Of a stretch of DNA of 64,000 nt, positions 46,025 through 59,139 are shown piece after piece; position 1 is the first letter of the stretch; each line of letters opens with the position of its first letter. The notes under the pieces are model-generated. The model was not told the DNA's origin, did not search any database, and saw only the letters and a program-made list of their open reading frames with translations. The position numbers and the translations under genes are program-made. Where the stretch lies: positions 39,340,825 through 39,404,824 of the forward strand of contig OY735215.1 in the NCBI GenBank assembly GCA_963457665.1, in the 5' to 3' direction. Source of the stretch: Thysanoteuthis rhombus (Eukaryota; Mollusca; Cephalopoda; Oegopsida; Thysanoteuthidae).

Positions 46025-48090
46025 TAAGAGCCAAGAAAAATTCGTCTGATATTTTTAGTAGCCTCATATCTTATTTCTACCAATAAATGATTCATCATCT
46101 AAAAACGTGAGGCCACGAAAAATGTTCCTGTGAATCTCAGTTTTATCTCAGCAATTTGAACTATGTTCACTTTCAACCCCGGCTTGTATATCAGCATCCA
46201 TTTCGCTGAAGGCTGTCCGTTTACGAATTTCAGTCATAACTTCAATAATATTAGCGATGGTCAGTGTGGTATTAAGTATGTAGTGGAAGAAACATATGCT
46301 GCGGGAGCCACAATTTCAGGGACCCTGCGCTAAATGGTTGCCAGCTATTTATTCCAATTCAGAGATTCTTAACTTACCCTATAATTGTACTAATATACAG
46401 CCATCGACTGGAAGATTCTAAGATCAATGGAAAGTATATGATAGGATCAAAATCTAACGATTTGGAGAATAATAGCTAATTTCTATCTGAAAAAAAAATT
46501 CAATACCACTTCGTAAAAAAACTCAATTCTAGATCAAGCAGAGCGGAACAAACTCTCAGTTAAATGAGACGAGTACAGGAACCAGAACACTGGAGCAGCT
46601 GCTCCTCAATATTCATTAAGCTTGCATATAATGACATAAGGACGAAATGGGGAAAACAGGAAGAAGAATTTGCTGTTGTGACAATCTTCAAAACAGGAAA
46701 GAACTTGCTATATGAGAGAATCAGCGCCCAAAATACAGCTTTGTCTCAGCCCCGAACGTTTAGCATTGTCATAAACTGTAACCCATCCTAACTACTAGCT
46801 TTCAGCCAATTGAGAAATACTTGAAATCAAACACGTCGTAATTGTTATAAAATAAGTCTTGAACGCAAGGAAGACGTCCAGTTAATGATTTATGGACGAA
46901 TAGAATGACTGATGTTCAAGAATCAATTCCTGGCTCCTATTTGGGACACATGATATATGGCAAACGATGAAACACAAACTGCCTTTTGGAGGCAATCCAG
47001 ATATACCACTTGGAAAATGTCTGGAAATCCGTCTTGAAGACAGCGCTTTCGAACTGCATTAAAAGGGATAAGGTCCGGGTTATTCGATAACATCTACAAC
47101 ACTAAGCTGATGGAACCAGACAAAATTTTACTTAATCACTTACATTTATGGGAGGAGTCCAACGTTTAAAAAAGAACATTCCCAATATTTTGATCCGTTG
47201 GCGGAATGTATAACTCTTTCTTGGGAAACGTATTGATAATCATATAATAATGAAAAGTACAAGTATTATGAAAATTTTCAAATGAGTCTTCTAATATTGA
47301 TGAAACTTCAGCACATTGAAAGCATTAGCGCAAGAACTTCAGCAATGAGGATTCAAGTATGAATTCATTATGGTATTTGAATCTGGTCGACATTGATTCA
47401 GTCAAGTTAGATCACACTTTTTCAATCTTTTCCCCTACCGTTCCATTTCGGTTATTTTTAAAGCAATCATTCTCTGCTCCCCCAAATTCCCGATGAAACT
47501 AAAATGACATGTCATTTACGTATATTTGTGAGTTTCAGTCTTAGATCTCTCTATATATCTATATAGAATATCACAGGGAGTCCTATAGCAAAAACCTGTC
47601 GTGCTTTTTGATACTCCCAAAACAGGTTTATCATGAAACAGCTGACGAATTCGATAATAAAGAATCCAATTATAGGTTCAAATAAATCTAATTTATATGC
47701 AACAAGAACCTAAAATCGTATGATAAACAGTTATACAACACATTGAAATAACACAAGTCAAATCAGAAGTGGCTTGTATACATTGCGACGATATAAAAAT
47801 TGACTAGAAAATGTGTTGAAAAGTTTCTTTGTGTTTCCTTTCTTCCCCCCCTCTCTCTCTCACACACACACACACACATATATATATATGCATTAATTTT
47901 GCTCATCAGACAAGTTTCATAACACGTTGAAACTCTTCAGACATATTGATGCCTGGGTTTAACAATTAAAATATGATATAAGTTTATTTGTCTTTTCCTT
48001 CTTCCCTCACCTGGAATGTGTCTGGTTATTTATTGATCATCTGGGTTTAATTTTCCTATTCATTTTTTTGTTCATAGGGGTGTGTTATAC

Positions 48091-48121
<31 letters not shown>

Positions 48122-48690
48122 TCCTGTTGCCTTGCTTGTCTGTGTGAGCTTTGTGCATATATGATTGTGTTCGTGCGCATGGGTGTATTTTCTCATTTAA
48201 CTCTCTAGTGTATTTGTTTTGGTGAGTGTATGACGATTATTTTTGAAAGCCTGTTTTTGTATGGTCTCTTATTTGATTTCTGATATAGAATAGATTTGAT
48301 TATTTGTTTGAGTATTCAAGCATTTAAAAGGTTTTGAAGGTTTCCCAAATTAGGAATATAGATAATCACAAACTGAAAACACAGAGACCCATCCAGAACA
48401 CGGAAAAAGGTTGAAAAGAACAAGAGAAACAAGGAAAAATGGAATCAAAAGAAGACAATATTCAACAATATACATAAGTATATATATTGTTTTATATTAT
48501 ACCAAGGATCACATTTGAAATGATCCCCCGTCATTAGACGGTTAATATATCACTTGGCCCAGACAACATAGATAGGATAAGCAATTGTAGAAAACGGAGA
48601 TGCTGATGGTCACAGTCTCGATTCCTGCACCAACTCCATTTTCTCCAGATAATGGTAATTGCTGATTGTTGACGAGATAATTTCAAATAA
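46025..48690. other. Unassigned stretch, possibly decayed coding repeat
   Basis: The plus strand carries broken open text at 46150-46330 (FNPGLYISIHFAEG, KYVVEETYAAGATISG) and at 46564-46790. Both look more protein-like than chance but have no splice signals I can trust and no family I recognise. Small (CT)/(CA)/(TA) and (GT)n arrays lie at 47850-47890 and 48093-48121. Confidence 0.35.
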
Positions 48691-49109
48691 GAGTTTTAAT
48701 CGGATTGCCCACGTTAATCACTGCAGGGTCTAAGAGATTGGTCCTGGGTCAATCATGGATGCTCCGATTTGATACCTCTGTGTTAGCATTTGATCTTGGC
48801 AAGTCTTTCACATTGTTTACATGCAGAGAAGCCTATCAATACACTTTGAATGTTCCTGATATTCCATATTCCGCTTCGTTGGCTGGTTACGAAGGCTGGA
48901 AATCCTTGCAATTTCAGTTGCGGCGAATACATTTCACCGTCATTTCCAAATCATTCTAATCTCGGGTGCTTTTATTGGGTATTTCATGGATATGGCTATG
49001 TGCAAGCATTTACATTATTTATCTACATTGTATATAAACAATGTTGAAGTTTGCACTCAATTTTGATTGCACAAATACATGCATTGTGGGAGCGGACGTG
49101 GGGCATGAC

Positions 49110-49755
49110 AGTCCGCTTATCTCTTGGCTGTCAGGTAACTGCTTTCAGGACTAAATCCCAGATTCTCACAAAAGATGACAGTATTATATCTTGCTTAGAA
49201 AAGGTAGATCACTTCATCTAACTCGGACAACAAATCTCCAAAGGGCCCTCAAAAGAAGAAGAAATCAAGCAAAGAATCTCCCTAGGATGACAAGCCTTTG
49301 CCAGAGCAAGCACAAACTTCTAAAACAAAAATAACCTATCAATCCTAAAAGGAAGGATGTGCAACCAATGCATTTTCCCAAAAGTCACTTATGGAATTGA
49401 AACATGGTACCTTACCAAAAGAAATTGAGAATTGAAAACCATGCAACGTGCACATGGAAGAATTATGCTCAACCTCACATAGAGAGACCATAAGACAGCA
49501 CAATACACCCAGGAGAAGACAGGGGTCATGGACGTCATATAATCCATGAAAAATCTCAAATGGTAGAGGGCTGGCCATGTTGCAAGAATGGCAAACAACC
49601 GATGGTCATCATGACTCAAACATGGATCCCCAGATATTACATACGCAACCGTTGCCGGCAGAGAATTAGATCGAGGGACGAGCTAGATACACTCAGAAAG
49701 TACTGGCTCCGTGACCTTCAAAATAGAGAAGTGTGGCGAATCCTGGGGATGATGA
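49110..49755 (+). mobile_element. RTE-type LINE 3' end, longest copy
   Basis: Extends further 5' than the other copies: VDHFI-LGQQISKGPSKEEE, IKQRISLG, AFARASTNF, MCNQCIFPKVTYGIETWYL, then MQRAHGRIMLNLT, EKTGVMDVI and GHVARMANNRW. This is the end of the RT domain and the RTE C-terminal domain. Stops replace W codons in places (TAG for TGG), and a shift follows NRW. No GAT tail. Confidence 0.85.
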
Positions 49756-50720
49756 TTTTTAGCCAGTATCAAATCCTTCCCAAATAGGGTTATTGAAAGG
49801 GAAATCAAGATTTAAAAAAAAGTTTGTCAGAAGGCCCCTTGTCTCCCACTGTTGGGGCACGTAGGATTATCATGTGGGACACACTGGGCCAGTTATGAAA
49901 AGTGTAAGCGAAACCTTAAAAACCGCTTGGAATTTCACAGAAGCAAACATATTTTGATTTGCATTGTATTGACTGTAAAAATCTTGTTTAATCTAGAGTT
50001 GGTTGTCGTGCCAAGTGGGACCGACTCAGAATCACCCTGTTAACCTGATGACAGTTGGATGATGTTGAATTGGTACCCCCACCTGAGATGGGTAGTTGGA
50101 GACAGGTAATGTTAGATATGTCGAAAGTAGAGGGAAGGGTCACAGATTTACCGCGGATTTTTTCTCGATAGCCTTGAATAGCTAACAAAAACCTCCTTAT
50201 CGTCCTTGTCAATTACTTGAGCTACGCAGCAAAATTGTTTAGCAGATTTCACAGCTGCCAATTTCATCATAACATAGTCTCCAGTATCTGTCACTTTATG
50301 TTCATCAAAATCGGGTGTAGACATATATCTGTGATGTTTCCAGCACCAAAGCTTTCATCACTTTGAAAGCTGTCTATCTTTCAGGGAACAGTCATTACAA
50401 TAGGTGGTCGCTTTCACTAAATTCTTAAATACTTTCATTGCCCCTTTATTCTTGTTCTTCTAGTTAGAGCTTTCTATCTACATTTCAAGCAACTGTTGCT
50501 TTTCAGGTGTACAGATTTTCTGGATCGGGTCGGTATTAAGGATCTTTGGAAACCTTCCATTTTCAAACCGAAGCACCATCGTATGTTGTACGATTGGTTT
50601 TGCTTTGAGATTTTTTTTACTCAAAAGGAACGATACATCAATGGTCCTCTAACTAAGTTTTCTAAACATAAAAATAAAGTACAGTTCTTGTATATCAAAT
50701 GCTTTTAGCGACAACTCTAG

Positions 50721-50721
50721 C

Positions 50722-50780
<59 letters not shown>

Positions 50781-51115
50781 GTCTTTTAACGTCCATTGTT
50801 GGACATAGACCTTCCCTAGGAGTTGCCACACTTCTCTATCATGGGCAACGCGGAGCAAGTACTTTTTGAACTTGTCTAGTTCGTCTTTCCATCTTATTTT
50901 CTGCCAGCCTCGGTTGCGCCTATGATCTCAGGGGATCCATGTCGTGAGTCGTGATGTCAATCGGTTGTCTGCCATTCTTGCATCATGGCCAGCCCACCGC
51001 CATTTGAGATTTTTAATGGATTCTATGATGTCCCTGACTCTTGTTTTTTCTCAGATGTACTGGGCTGTCTTGTGGTCTCTCCATGTGAGGCCCAGCATTA
51101 GGCTGAATACAGACT
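50721..51115 (-). mobile_element. RTE-type LINE 3' end with long (CAT)n tail
   Basis: CAT array 50722-50780, then AGTCTTTTAACGTCCATTGT and the reverse of RWKDELDKFKKYLLRVAHDR, and so on to about 51115 (GCCTCACATGGAGAGACC on the minus strand). The upstream rest of the element is truncated. Confidence 0.88.
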
Positions 51116-51510
51116 GATTTTACAAAGAAATTTCATGGGGCAGGTTGGATGGCAATGACCAAAGTGGTCCAACCGACCCCAAATCCTATGGTCAAAGATA
51201 CCCCATAGGAGCATTCCAGCATCATATACAAAACAAAAAAACAAAAAACAGAATACAAAGTATAAACGCTATTAAAGTAACGGACAACCGTGGACAACTC
51301 ATGGTTGATTAAGAAATTGAAACTAGATAGTTCTGATTCTTTGTACTTGAGGAGAAATTACACTATAAGTGAAAGTTATAAAAGTTTTCTATGTCACCTC
51401 GAATTACAAAACTTATCTTGGAGAACTTATCACATTTTAAGGCTGATGAAGAAATCTTGTTGAAAAGCTTGATTAAAGAGGATTCTTTAGAAGAAAACTA
51501 GGAACAGCTG

Positions 51511-51879
51511 TTATGGTACCAAGGTGATTAGGTGTGGTCCAACTGACTCATGGATCAAACGTTCACCACTCTTTCTTGCATATAAACACAAATGCATATT
51601 AACGCTTTCTTCTTCAGCGAACAAACTCATTAAGTCATTGGCATTCATGATTTCACTTAAACTCGACTCTTGTATATTACAGAAAGAACGAAAAGCATGT
51701 TGAGCTCGCTGTAGATCATGCCTTTGCGTCTGTGCCATTTTGCTGAATTGTTGCCCGATTTTCGCATTCAGTTTTGTGCAACCGACAAAAGCAGAAGACA
51801 ATGAAATTGTCTGCAGAACTTCATAGCTTTTAATTGCTTTGACCAGCATCAGCATCGGCGTTGTTCTGTCTTCTGGCAT
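51511..51879 (-). CDS. Unrecognised 122-codon open frame
   Basis: A single-exon frame with ATG at 51879, an in-frame TGA four codons upstream and a stop at 51511. It has mixed composition, no simple repeats and looks helical: KAIKSYEVLQTISLSSAFVG, then AKIGQQFSKMAQTQRHDLQR. No signal peptide or membrane segment. I do not recognise the family. Flank 51975-52090 recurs at 63565-63665, so the frame may belong to a repeat element. It could also be a lone exon or chance. Confidence 0.3.
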   Translation of the reverse strand: MPEDRTTPMLMLVKAIKSYEVLQTISLSSAFVGCTKLNAKIGQQFSKMAQTQRHDLQRAQHAFRSFCNIQESSLSEIMNANDLMSLFAEEESVNMHLCLYARKSGERLIHESVGPHLITLVP

Positions 51880-51974
51880 TTTGGATAATCAACCGCTTCA
51901 TTCAATGCTTTTCATCAGTCTTTTATTTGGGATTTTCTATCCTACTCAAAGACTTGGCAAGAGATTTTGACTGG

Positions 51975-52090
51975 CATAAAGGACCAGAGGGCTCTGTTTT
52001 TTGAGAGCCTACCTCTAACATTTAACGAGATTTGTCAATAGAAAAGGCAGTAGGAGGACAACTATTTCAGAAAGCTTTTAGGGCCTCTTC
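51975..52090 (+). repeat. Short interspersed repeat shared with 63565-63665
   Basis: Shared order: TTTTTTGAG, AACATTT, AGATTTGTCA(A/G)TAGAAA, ACTATT, (A/T)AAAGCTTTT. Confidence 0.55.
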
Positions 52091-52264
52091 ATCAGGTGTT
52101 CAAACATCTTCCTTCAGCTACGTCTCTGTTCTTAGTGATTTAATATCCTCTCATTACTACCTTGAACCATTTTGCTTCATCCTCATAGACAAGCAGTTTT
52201 TCCTTCCTTTCTTTCTATATTAGTTATTTATCGTATGAACAACCGTAGCCGCCAAAGTTAGCAA

Positions 52265-52375
52265 AGTGTTTTATCCCTTTAAAATATGTGCGTGTTTCTA
52301 TGTCCCAGAGTTCCTTGTTATACTGTTTGGTCAACAGACTTGAAAATTGGTATCAGTACTCCACTAGATAAATGC
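52265..52375 (+). repeat. Short interspersed repeat shared with 60600-60700
   Basis: Both copies read GTGTTT-TAT(G/T)(T/C)C, CCCTTGT-type text, ACTTGAAAA(T/C)T, and TCAGTACTCCACTA in the same order and spacing. Confidence 0.6.
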
Positions 52376-52379
52376 GCAT

Positions 52380-54960
52380 ATAAGAATATTTGGTGAGAAC
52401 AACTGCATATGAAAATCACTGTCCTGTTCACAAAAGCAAAGTTTAAAGGAAATAATTGTCGCATAATAAACGTTTAACATATAAGTAACTAGAAAATAAC
52501 ACTTACTACCTAGGAACAAAATCGAGTTGGCTACCTTACTTCCTTAGGAGCTTTAATATTTTTGCTTTCCTCGTGTCAGTAAGTTCCTCTTCTCGTGATT
52601 AAAAGTCTTAATTTGAGCTTATTAACTTACAATTGACAGTGTCTTCGAAAATGGCGACTGTTTTTAGTAATTATAGAGGTCAAGAATATATCCGTCCAAA
52701 ATGACGTGGTTATTTATATACGACTCGGCACTAAAGAGCCTGAAGTTATTTCATCAGGTGATTAATTATTCAAAAATTCAATTAGAAAAAGAGAAAAAAA
52801 ACTCGACTCATCTCAGGATGTTTTAATGTGTGATGATCAGACACGAAGTTTTAAGAGTTTTCATGGCGTATTTTCCACTGTTATGTCATGAAAGAGAGGT
52901 AGATCAACCGATGTAATCGATGCAAAACAACCAAATAGATGGATAAACAGAACAAAACTGAATGTAAGCATATAAACTCAGTATATGGTTACATTATTAA
53001 TAAATAGTTTTGCTTCTCATAAAACAAAGAAAAACATCTTTCTTAAGTCGTCTTGCAAATTCCCTTCCCAGTTTTACATTAGATTGGTTAGGGGTTGCTA
53101 AGCTGGTGGAGGGGGGAGGCTTGTAATTGACTGGAAAGGAGAAGAACATTGATAGATTTGAATGAAAATATCATACTTTTCCTCCACGACACGCAGCGTA
53201 TTATATAAATTAGCCGTTATTCTTCTGCCTATTCTGGTCTCTCTTTGACGAGCATCTTCTTCCATCTGTTAAATTGCATTTGATTTTTATCAAACTCAAG
53301 TCTAAGTTAACTTCTCTCGTGTAAAAGAGAACAATCTTTGCCAAATATAGTGACGTGAACTCGTCACAATTTGTCTATCTCGTAACGTTGATCCACATCT
53401 ATATAAAGAATCAAGATTTCCCCGTCTCACCGATTGTATCATCAACCTAGCTGACTTGACAAGTTCAATATTCAAACGACCTTATTCACTATATATACGG
53501 TACAAAAGTTGCATTAATCATCATCAGTCGGAGTAGAAGTAAGAGTTGAGTTTGACTCTATAACAACTTCACTTGTTATTTAACTTTCTTTCTTCATTAT
53601 ATATTTCCCGCCTTCTTCTTTCTATGTGAGTGTTCTTCTCTTTCCCTCGCCTATCGTAACTGAACCCTCCTAGACTTATATCCTTCCCTTCTGTTTCTAT
53701 TCAATTCTCTTCTTTCTTTCTCTCTTCCTTCTTCGTCATCGTTTTCATTATTATTTTGATAATTCATGAACAATGGTTTCATTTCAGTTAATTTCAGCAG
53801 ACACACAAAAACCATGATCTGATTTGCATCAATAGAAATATAAGTTATCAGCATTCCCCTTCGCTATGGCGCTCTCACAGTCAGTTGATAAAACCTGCCA
53901 AGCTCCAGCGCCATTATTCGTAAAACGGATTAACATAAATCCTAAAAACGAACCGACGAAACGTCATAAATTATTGGGAATGTGATAATATATTATTTAT
54001 AGCTTGAAATAACATGTTGCCAGTTCACATCATTTGTATAGACATTTGTTCCATAAAGCTAACGTTGGAACAAAGCCAGACATGTGGAGCATCCAGTGAA
54101 CAAATTAGTTACATGAAAAAACATAATTCACTCGAAGCCGTTAGAGTGATCGCGCTCACACTTTTTGTAATCATGCATAATGGAAATAAATGTTTGTACA
54201 AAAGTTTACTTTCCTGAAATAATATCGTATTGAATGGATTTTGATTTAACTAATTCCAGCAGTTTTATTGATAATAATAATCCATGAATTGGTGGGTGTT
54301 ATTCTTATAGATTTATTTTGACATTGTATCACTTAAAAATAAGAAAGATATAGTAATGTCCCATTCAATGGAACAACAAACTGAACTAAATAATGCAAAT
54401 TATGGAATAAAATCTAAACGAAATACGTCACTTTATACGAATCAATCGTGCCTATATCATATCAAAACATGCAAATACAAATCTATAAGCTACGATGGAT
54501 AGATTGAACCAAAATTATTCGGGAAAAATTTCAAATTTACATTTGCACAAACATCCAGTGCGTACAGACATTTGTCATTAGAGAAACATTCGTACAACAT
54601 GAGATTTTTGCACCCACTAATCTTGAAGAATTGGAAGGAACATTGCTAGCAACAGGTTCTGATATTAGCCTGTCTGCTTTTCCACATAACTTTTTAAAAC
54701 ATTGAATTCAGAAGAACTGGTTGCAGCTTAATTTTCAAGAAAGTTGTCTGTTCACTTGAAGCTTCATTGATATTTGCTTTGATATATGCATTGACAGTAT
54801 TTACGATATGATACCCGACAAAACACTAATAGGTGACAATGTGAAAAGAAACACAAATTGTAAAATCAACGAACTGTGAAAATGTTTCGCTGATGAAGCT
54901 GTAACGATCAAAACATGTCGATAATTGTTAATTTTAGCTAAATATCTGTATTTCTTTCTA
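52380..54960. other. Unassigned stretch
   Basis: No splice-bounded exon recognised. 53551-53740 is CT-rich. 53865-53925 has a small CpG-richer patch (CTATGGCGCTC, CCAGCGCC), too short to call a promoter. Confidence 0.4.
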
Positions 54961-54967
54961 CATTTTC

Positions 54968-54968
54968 A

Positions 54969-55036
<68 letters not shown>
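54968..55036. repeat. (TA)n microsatellite
   Basis: About 68 bases of TA. Confidence 0.97.
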
Positions 55037-55038
<2 letters not shown>

Positions 55039-55284
55039 TGTCTAAAAAATATTGTATTCCTTGAGATGTTCCAGATGAAGCTGTATCATTATGATTTTTT
55101 AATCAATATTTTTCCCGTTCTTATTGTAGCTTATTTCCCACAACACTTTTAGTGGTTTCAAGAATTGTTTGGATTATTGAACTTTCTTTTGCTGCGATCA
55201 TGTTTTGGTTGATCAATTCTTGAGCTGTACAATTCTTATGGAAAGAAGAAGGCTATTTTTTCTCTGTAGTTCGAACTAATATCC

Positions 55285-55715
55285 ATTTCACCATCATCAT
55301 CACCATCATCATCATCATCATCATCCTCTTAACGTCCGTCGTTGGACATAGACCTTCCCCATGATCAGCCACACTTCTCTATGACGTGCGTCATGGAGCC
55401 AGTATATACTGAATTTGTCCAGTTCATCTCTCCATCTTGTATTCTGTCGGTCTCAGTTTCTCATGTGATCTCTGGGGATCTATGTTGTGAGTCGTGATGT
55501 CCATCAGTTGTCTTCCATTCTTGCATCATGGCCTACCAATTGCCATTTGAGTTTTTAAATAGTTTCTGTGTCTCGGACTCCCGTTTTCTTCCTGATATAC
55601 TGTGCTGTCTTTTGGCCAATCCATGTACGGTTGAGCATGATTCTCTCATGCACACGTTGCATGCTTCTCAGTTTGCAGCTCCATAAGTGACTATCAGGAA
55701 ATGCATTGGTTGTGT
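55285..55715 (-). mobile_element. RTE-type LINE 3' end with (CAT)n tail
   Basis: A CAT array 55291-55325, then TCTTAACGTCCGTCGTTGGA. The reverse complement encodes the [47 protein letters not shown], and HERIMLNRTWIGQKTAQYI series, with few breaks. It extends to about 55715. Confidence 0.87.
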
Positions 55716-56344
55716 ACTCTACTTCTTAAAATTTCTCAAATTAAGATACAAAGCTAAAGAAGATGTGGTGCGATACGGTTCGAACTGAGGAAGAGCTGGT
55801 GTTCATGTTGAATAACATCAACTTTGCTAATCACATTCACTGATGCAATCAAGTAATATTATTTCAGTTACCTCAATACCTCTTTAATCCTGAATTTCAC
55901 CTTCACGCTCCAATCACCATAATACTAATTTTTCTCAATAAATAACTTGACTGTTTAAGAATTCCCCATCGGAATGCAGGTGAAATGATTGGAACGTCTT
56001 TTTAATCTATGAAATGGATGATATTTACAATTTTTACGAGGTTAGACGACGGGTAAATCTTACTGCTGAGGACTCTATGCAAACAACTTGCATAAATGCA
56101 AAGAGAACATTTCTTCCTTCCATCTCACAGGGAGAGGAAGGAGTAAGGTGTAAGGAAAGGGGACTGAAAAACAAAAATTGTACCCATTGACACGTACTCC
56201 CCTGGAATGTTCAGCAAAAACAGGCCTATTCTATCTTCTTATTAATTTTCATTAGCTTTTACCTAACTCCCAATTACTTTTTATCACTACTTTGACTAAA
56301 ATTTTACTGCAAAGGTTAAACAGCGTAATCAGGAAATAAGAGCA

Positions 56345-56465
56345 AGTTCACGGTGAGGATCTAACTCACTTCCGCTGGCCAGAACGAGTTGCAGTGTACA
56401 CGTATCCGCTATAACCATTCAGCCATTGGGACTTTAGAGTTAAACGGAAGCTGATTTTATGACTT
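56345..56465 (-). mobile_element. tRNA-derived SINE head
   Basis: On the minus strand AAGTCCCAATGGCTGAATGG then TTATAGCGG is an A box like the SINEs at 24440 and 24795, and GTGAGTTAGATCCTCACC is a B box with paired flanks. The internal spacing fits a tRNA-derived promoter. No cloverleaf is convincing. Confidence 0.6.
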
Positions 56466-56699
56466 GACCCCGATTCCTTACAACCGATATTCCACGCTTG
56501 TTGATGTTTACATTTGAGATTTTAATTCAACGATACTTTAATTTAAAGGAAAAAAATTATTGATAGTCAGAATTAATTATGATAATGCTGCAATACTTCA
56601 TCTAAAAAGAATTTAAAAAAGAATTAAGAATATGGCTCTCTTCTATCTCAGCTTTTGGTACTTGGCTGACAAGTCGTATCTAATTTGAAAGATTCTCAT

Positions 56700-57190
56700 G
56701 TGCCGGCGTATTTGAAGTAACCTTGAGTTCAGCCCCTCTCACGCTAAACGTGGGCTACATCCATCCACTTCTAACTGAATCCCTTTTTTATACAATCCCT
56801 CTGACCCCTCGCCCGAATCACAACTCGTGCAAGGATTTATAAACACAGTTTTATATGGGGGTTTACCTTTGTCTAGCAACGGGAGATTTATTTAGCTGTC
56901 ACACATTGGAGTTTATGGGGTCCCATACTTAACAACGGTTTGTTGCGTTTTACAGTGAAATCAACCATCTTAAATACCCTATTGACCTCGCCCAGCGTAA
57001 GCGTACGCGCCAGGAAGGAGACAGAGAGGACAGCTATCCTTCCAAATTCAGTAGATGGGAAACTTTAGGCAGTTGATATTCTTTTTGCCAAGAGAAGTAG
57101 AAAAACGTAATTTCTTTGTAGCAGCTTGCTGTACGATTTGTATTGTGTGTAGTCTAAGTAATAAAGAGTGAGTTTCTGCTTTTAATCTGT
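56700..57190 (+). repeat. Possible solo LTR or unassigned repeat
   Basis: Denser in GC and CpG (GCGTAAGCGTACGCGCC at about 56995) than its surroundings, with a TTTATAAAC box at about 56838 and AATAAA at about 57161 followed by a GT-rich stretch. Order TATA to AATAAA is LTR-like, but no matching second LTR, target duplication or pol text is seen. Confidence 0.3.
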
Positions 57191-57619
57191 GTTAAATTTT
57201 GAGAAAATCAAGCCCTTAACCACCATTCTTTTTTTAATGGGGAGTTCCCATGCGCCCATGCTATCAAGCATACAGTTGGTGTGCCATGGGCCTTAGTCAT
57301 TTCTTGTCAGATTCTTGGCACAGTTTTGCAGGTCTTCCCCTCAACACACCGTAATAAAGCTACAAAGTTTTGTAAGATGTTCCAATCGCAAAGCCAAAGG
57401 ACTTTTGACTTCAATTACGTCCGGATCGATGTGGAGCACATCTCTATCCATTTTGTTCTTTTCTCCCTCTGTATTTATTTCTGTGGGACTTTGTGAAAAA
57501 GGAAATTAGGTAAGCGGAGGTAATGATGGTGATGATTACGATGTTGTTAGTGGCGATACCTTTTTGGGGTAATGAATCATGCTCCTTCGAATCGTGATCA
57601 GATGAAGGACTTCCCTTTG

Positions 57620-57760
57620 TTCAGTTAATTCTTAGATGAGATGCGTCTTTTGGTTCATTGGTAATTGCTGCGTATCCAATCGAGCGTATGATACGATGCA
57701 GAGCCCAGGGATTGATATGGGCCTATTCGTTACTATAAGGAAAAAAGAGTTCCTTTCAAG
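57620..57760 (+). mobile_element. Possible degenerate SINE
   Basis: TGGTTCATTGGTAAT could be an A box and CCCAGGGATTGATATGGG a decayed B box with paired flanks, followed by TTCGTTA as in the SINE at 24440. Weak. Confidence 0.35.
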
Positions 57761-57769
57761 TCGATGCAA

Positions 57770-59130
57770 ATCTAGAAATTACAAAAGTATTCATGCAAAT
57801 AAAACATAACCTAACAGAAGGAATATGCAAAAAAAAATCACCCAACAAAACAAAACCAGAAAAAACAAAAACAGTATCCGCAGATTTTGTCAAGATGTAG
57901 ATAAAAAAATTAAGCCTAAAAACATATTGAAAATTTCTGTGTTCCCCCGATCCGAATCGCAGCCATTCATTGTTTTTTTTAAATTTTCTAAATATTTTTT
58001 TATAGTAGATTATGTTAAGCTGGTAATGGCCTAGTGAAACAGGAATCCGCCAGTTTTTTTTGTATTTTGAAAAAAGCTTGTGCTGTGAATATTGAAACAG
58101 ATGCTCAAGATTTAGTTTCAGATAGATATGATTAGGTTTTTGATTGAAAAAGTCATCTGTAACCCCAGGAAATATTTGTTAAATGACGAACTAAACATTC
58201 CTGGATTCAGTGCAATTAGTGAGGGAGTAGTATCAAATGCTACGTAGGGACAATTTATCATAAGATATTTCGTAAACTAACTGAGCGACAATTATTCAAC
58301 TGAGTGTCTATTTGATTTTGTAAGAGGATTTTCAAAGGGAGGAGGGTATTTGAATCGAGCCATCATCAGGGCTTCTAAAAGAAATTCATGGAACGTACCA
58401 ATACCACAGCCTAGATGTACCAAATCATTCGAAAAATCCGTAGTAAATAATCAGAACCGTGAGGATATAGCTTTCATCGAAAAAAATGAAAGAAATATTA
58501 GTTCTTTGCATGAATGAAACACCGTAACCCACGCATGTAACAGAACTAATCATACGAAAAATTATCTGAAAGAATAGATCTTATATTCAGATTCATTTAA
58601 AAAAGATACTAGTACAAGATTTGCGCATTGTTAGTCCAAAATGTCCATAGAGACCCCAAGAAGCGCGTTTATGGAAAAAAAAATGAAAAAATTGGCGTTT
58701 TTCGATATTGCTCAGTGGTGTATTAATGAAAATCTTCCAGGTTGTGGCTTCCAAAATGTGACCAGGAGTTCCTGGACACACACGCACACACGCATGGACA
58801 GAGGATATCAAAGAAAGAAGACTTTGTAGCACACGAGGCTAGTTAATCGAGCGGGCAGTTAGTTTGAGCTGCTGTGATTCAATGCAAAAGTAATACAAAT
58901 GTATATAATGAAGACGTGGAAGTCACTAATCTTCATTCAATCTAAACCAACAAGTAACTATTCATGTTTGGTTGGATCTTCACAGTCTGGTAGATATTAG
59001 ATTCTTTTCAGTTCTTTATTTTCTTCATCAAAGACTTCTTAATCTGAATGATAGACTTCGCAGTCGTTTACTTTCACATTATCACAGACACCAATACCAC
59101 AATTGAATATTGATGAACAAAAATTTCCCA
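57770..59130. other. Unassigned stretch
   Basis: No recognised gene, RNA or repeat. Overlapping frames near 58593-58832 on both strands are short and lack features. Confidence 0.4.
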
Positions 59131-59139
59131 GGATGCCGT

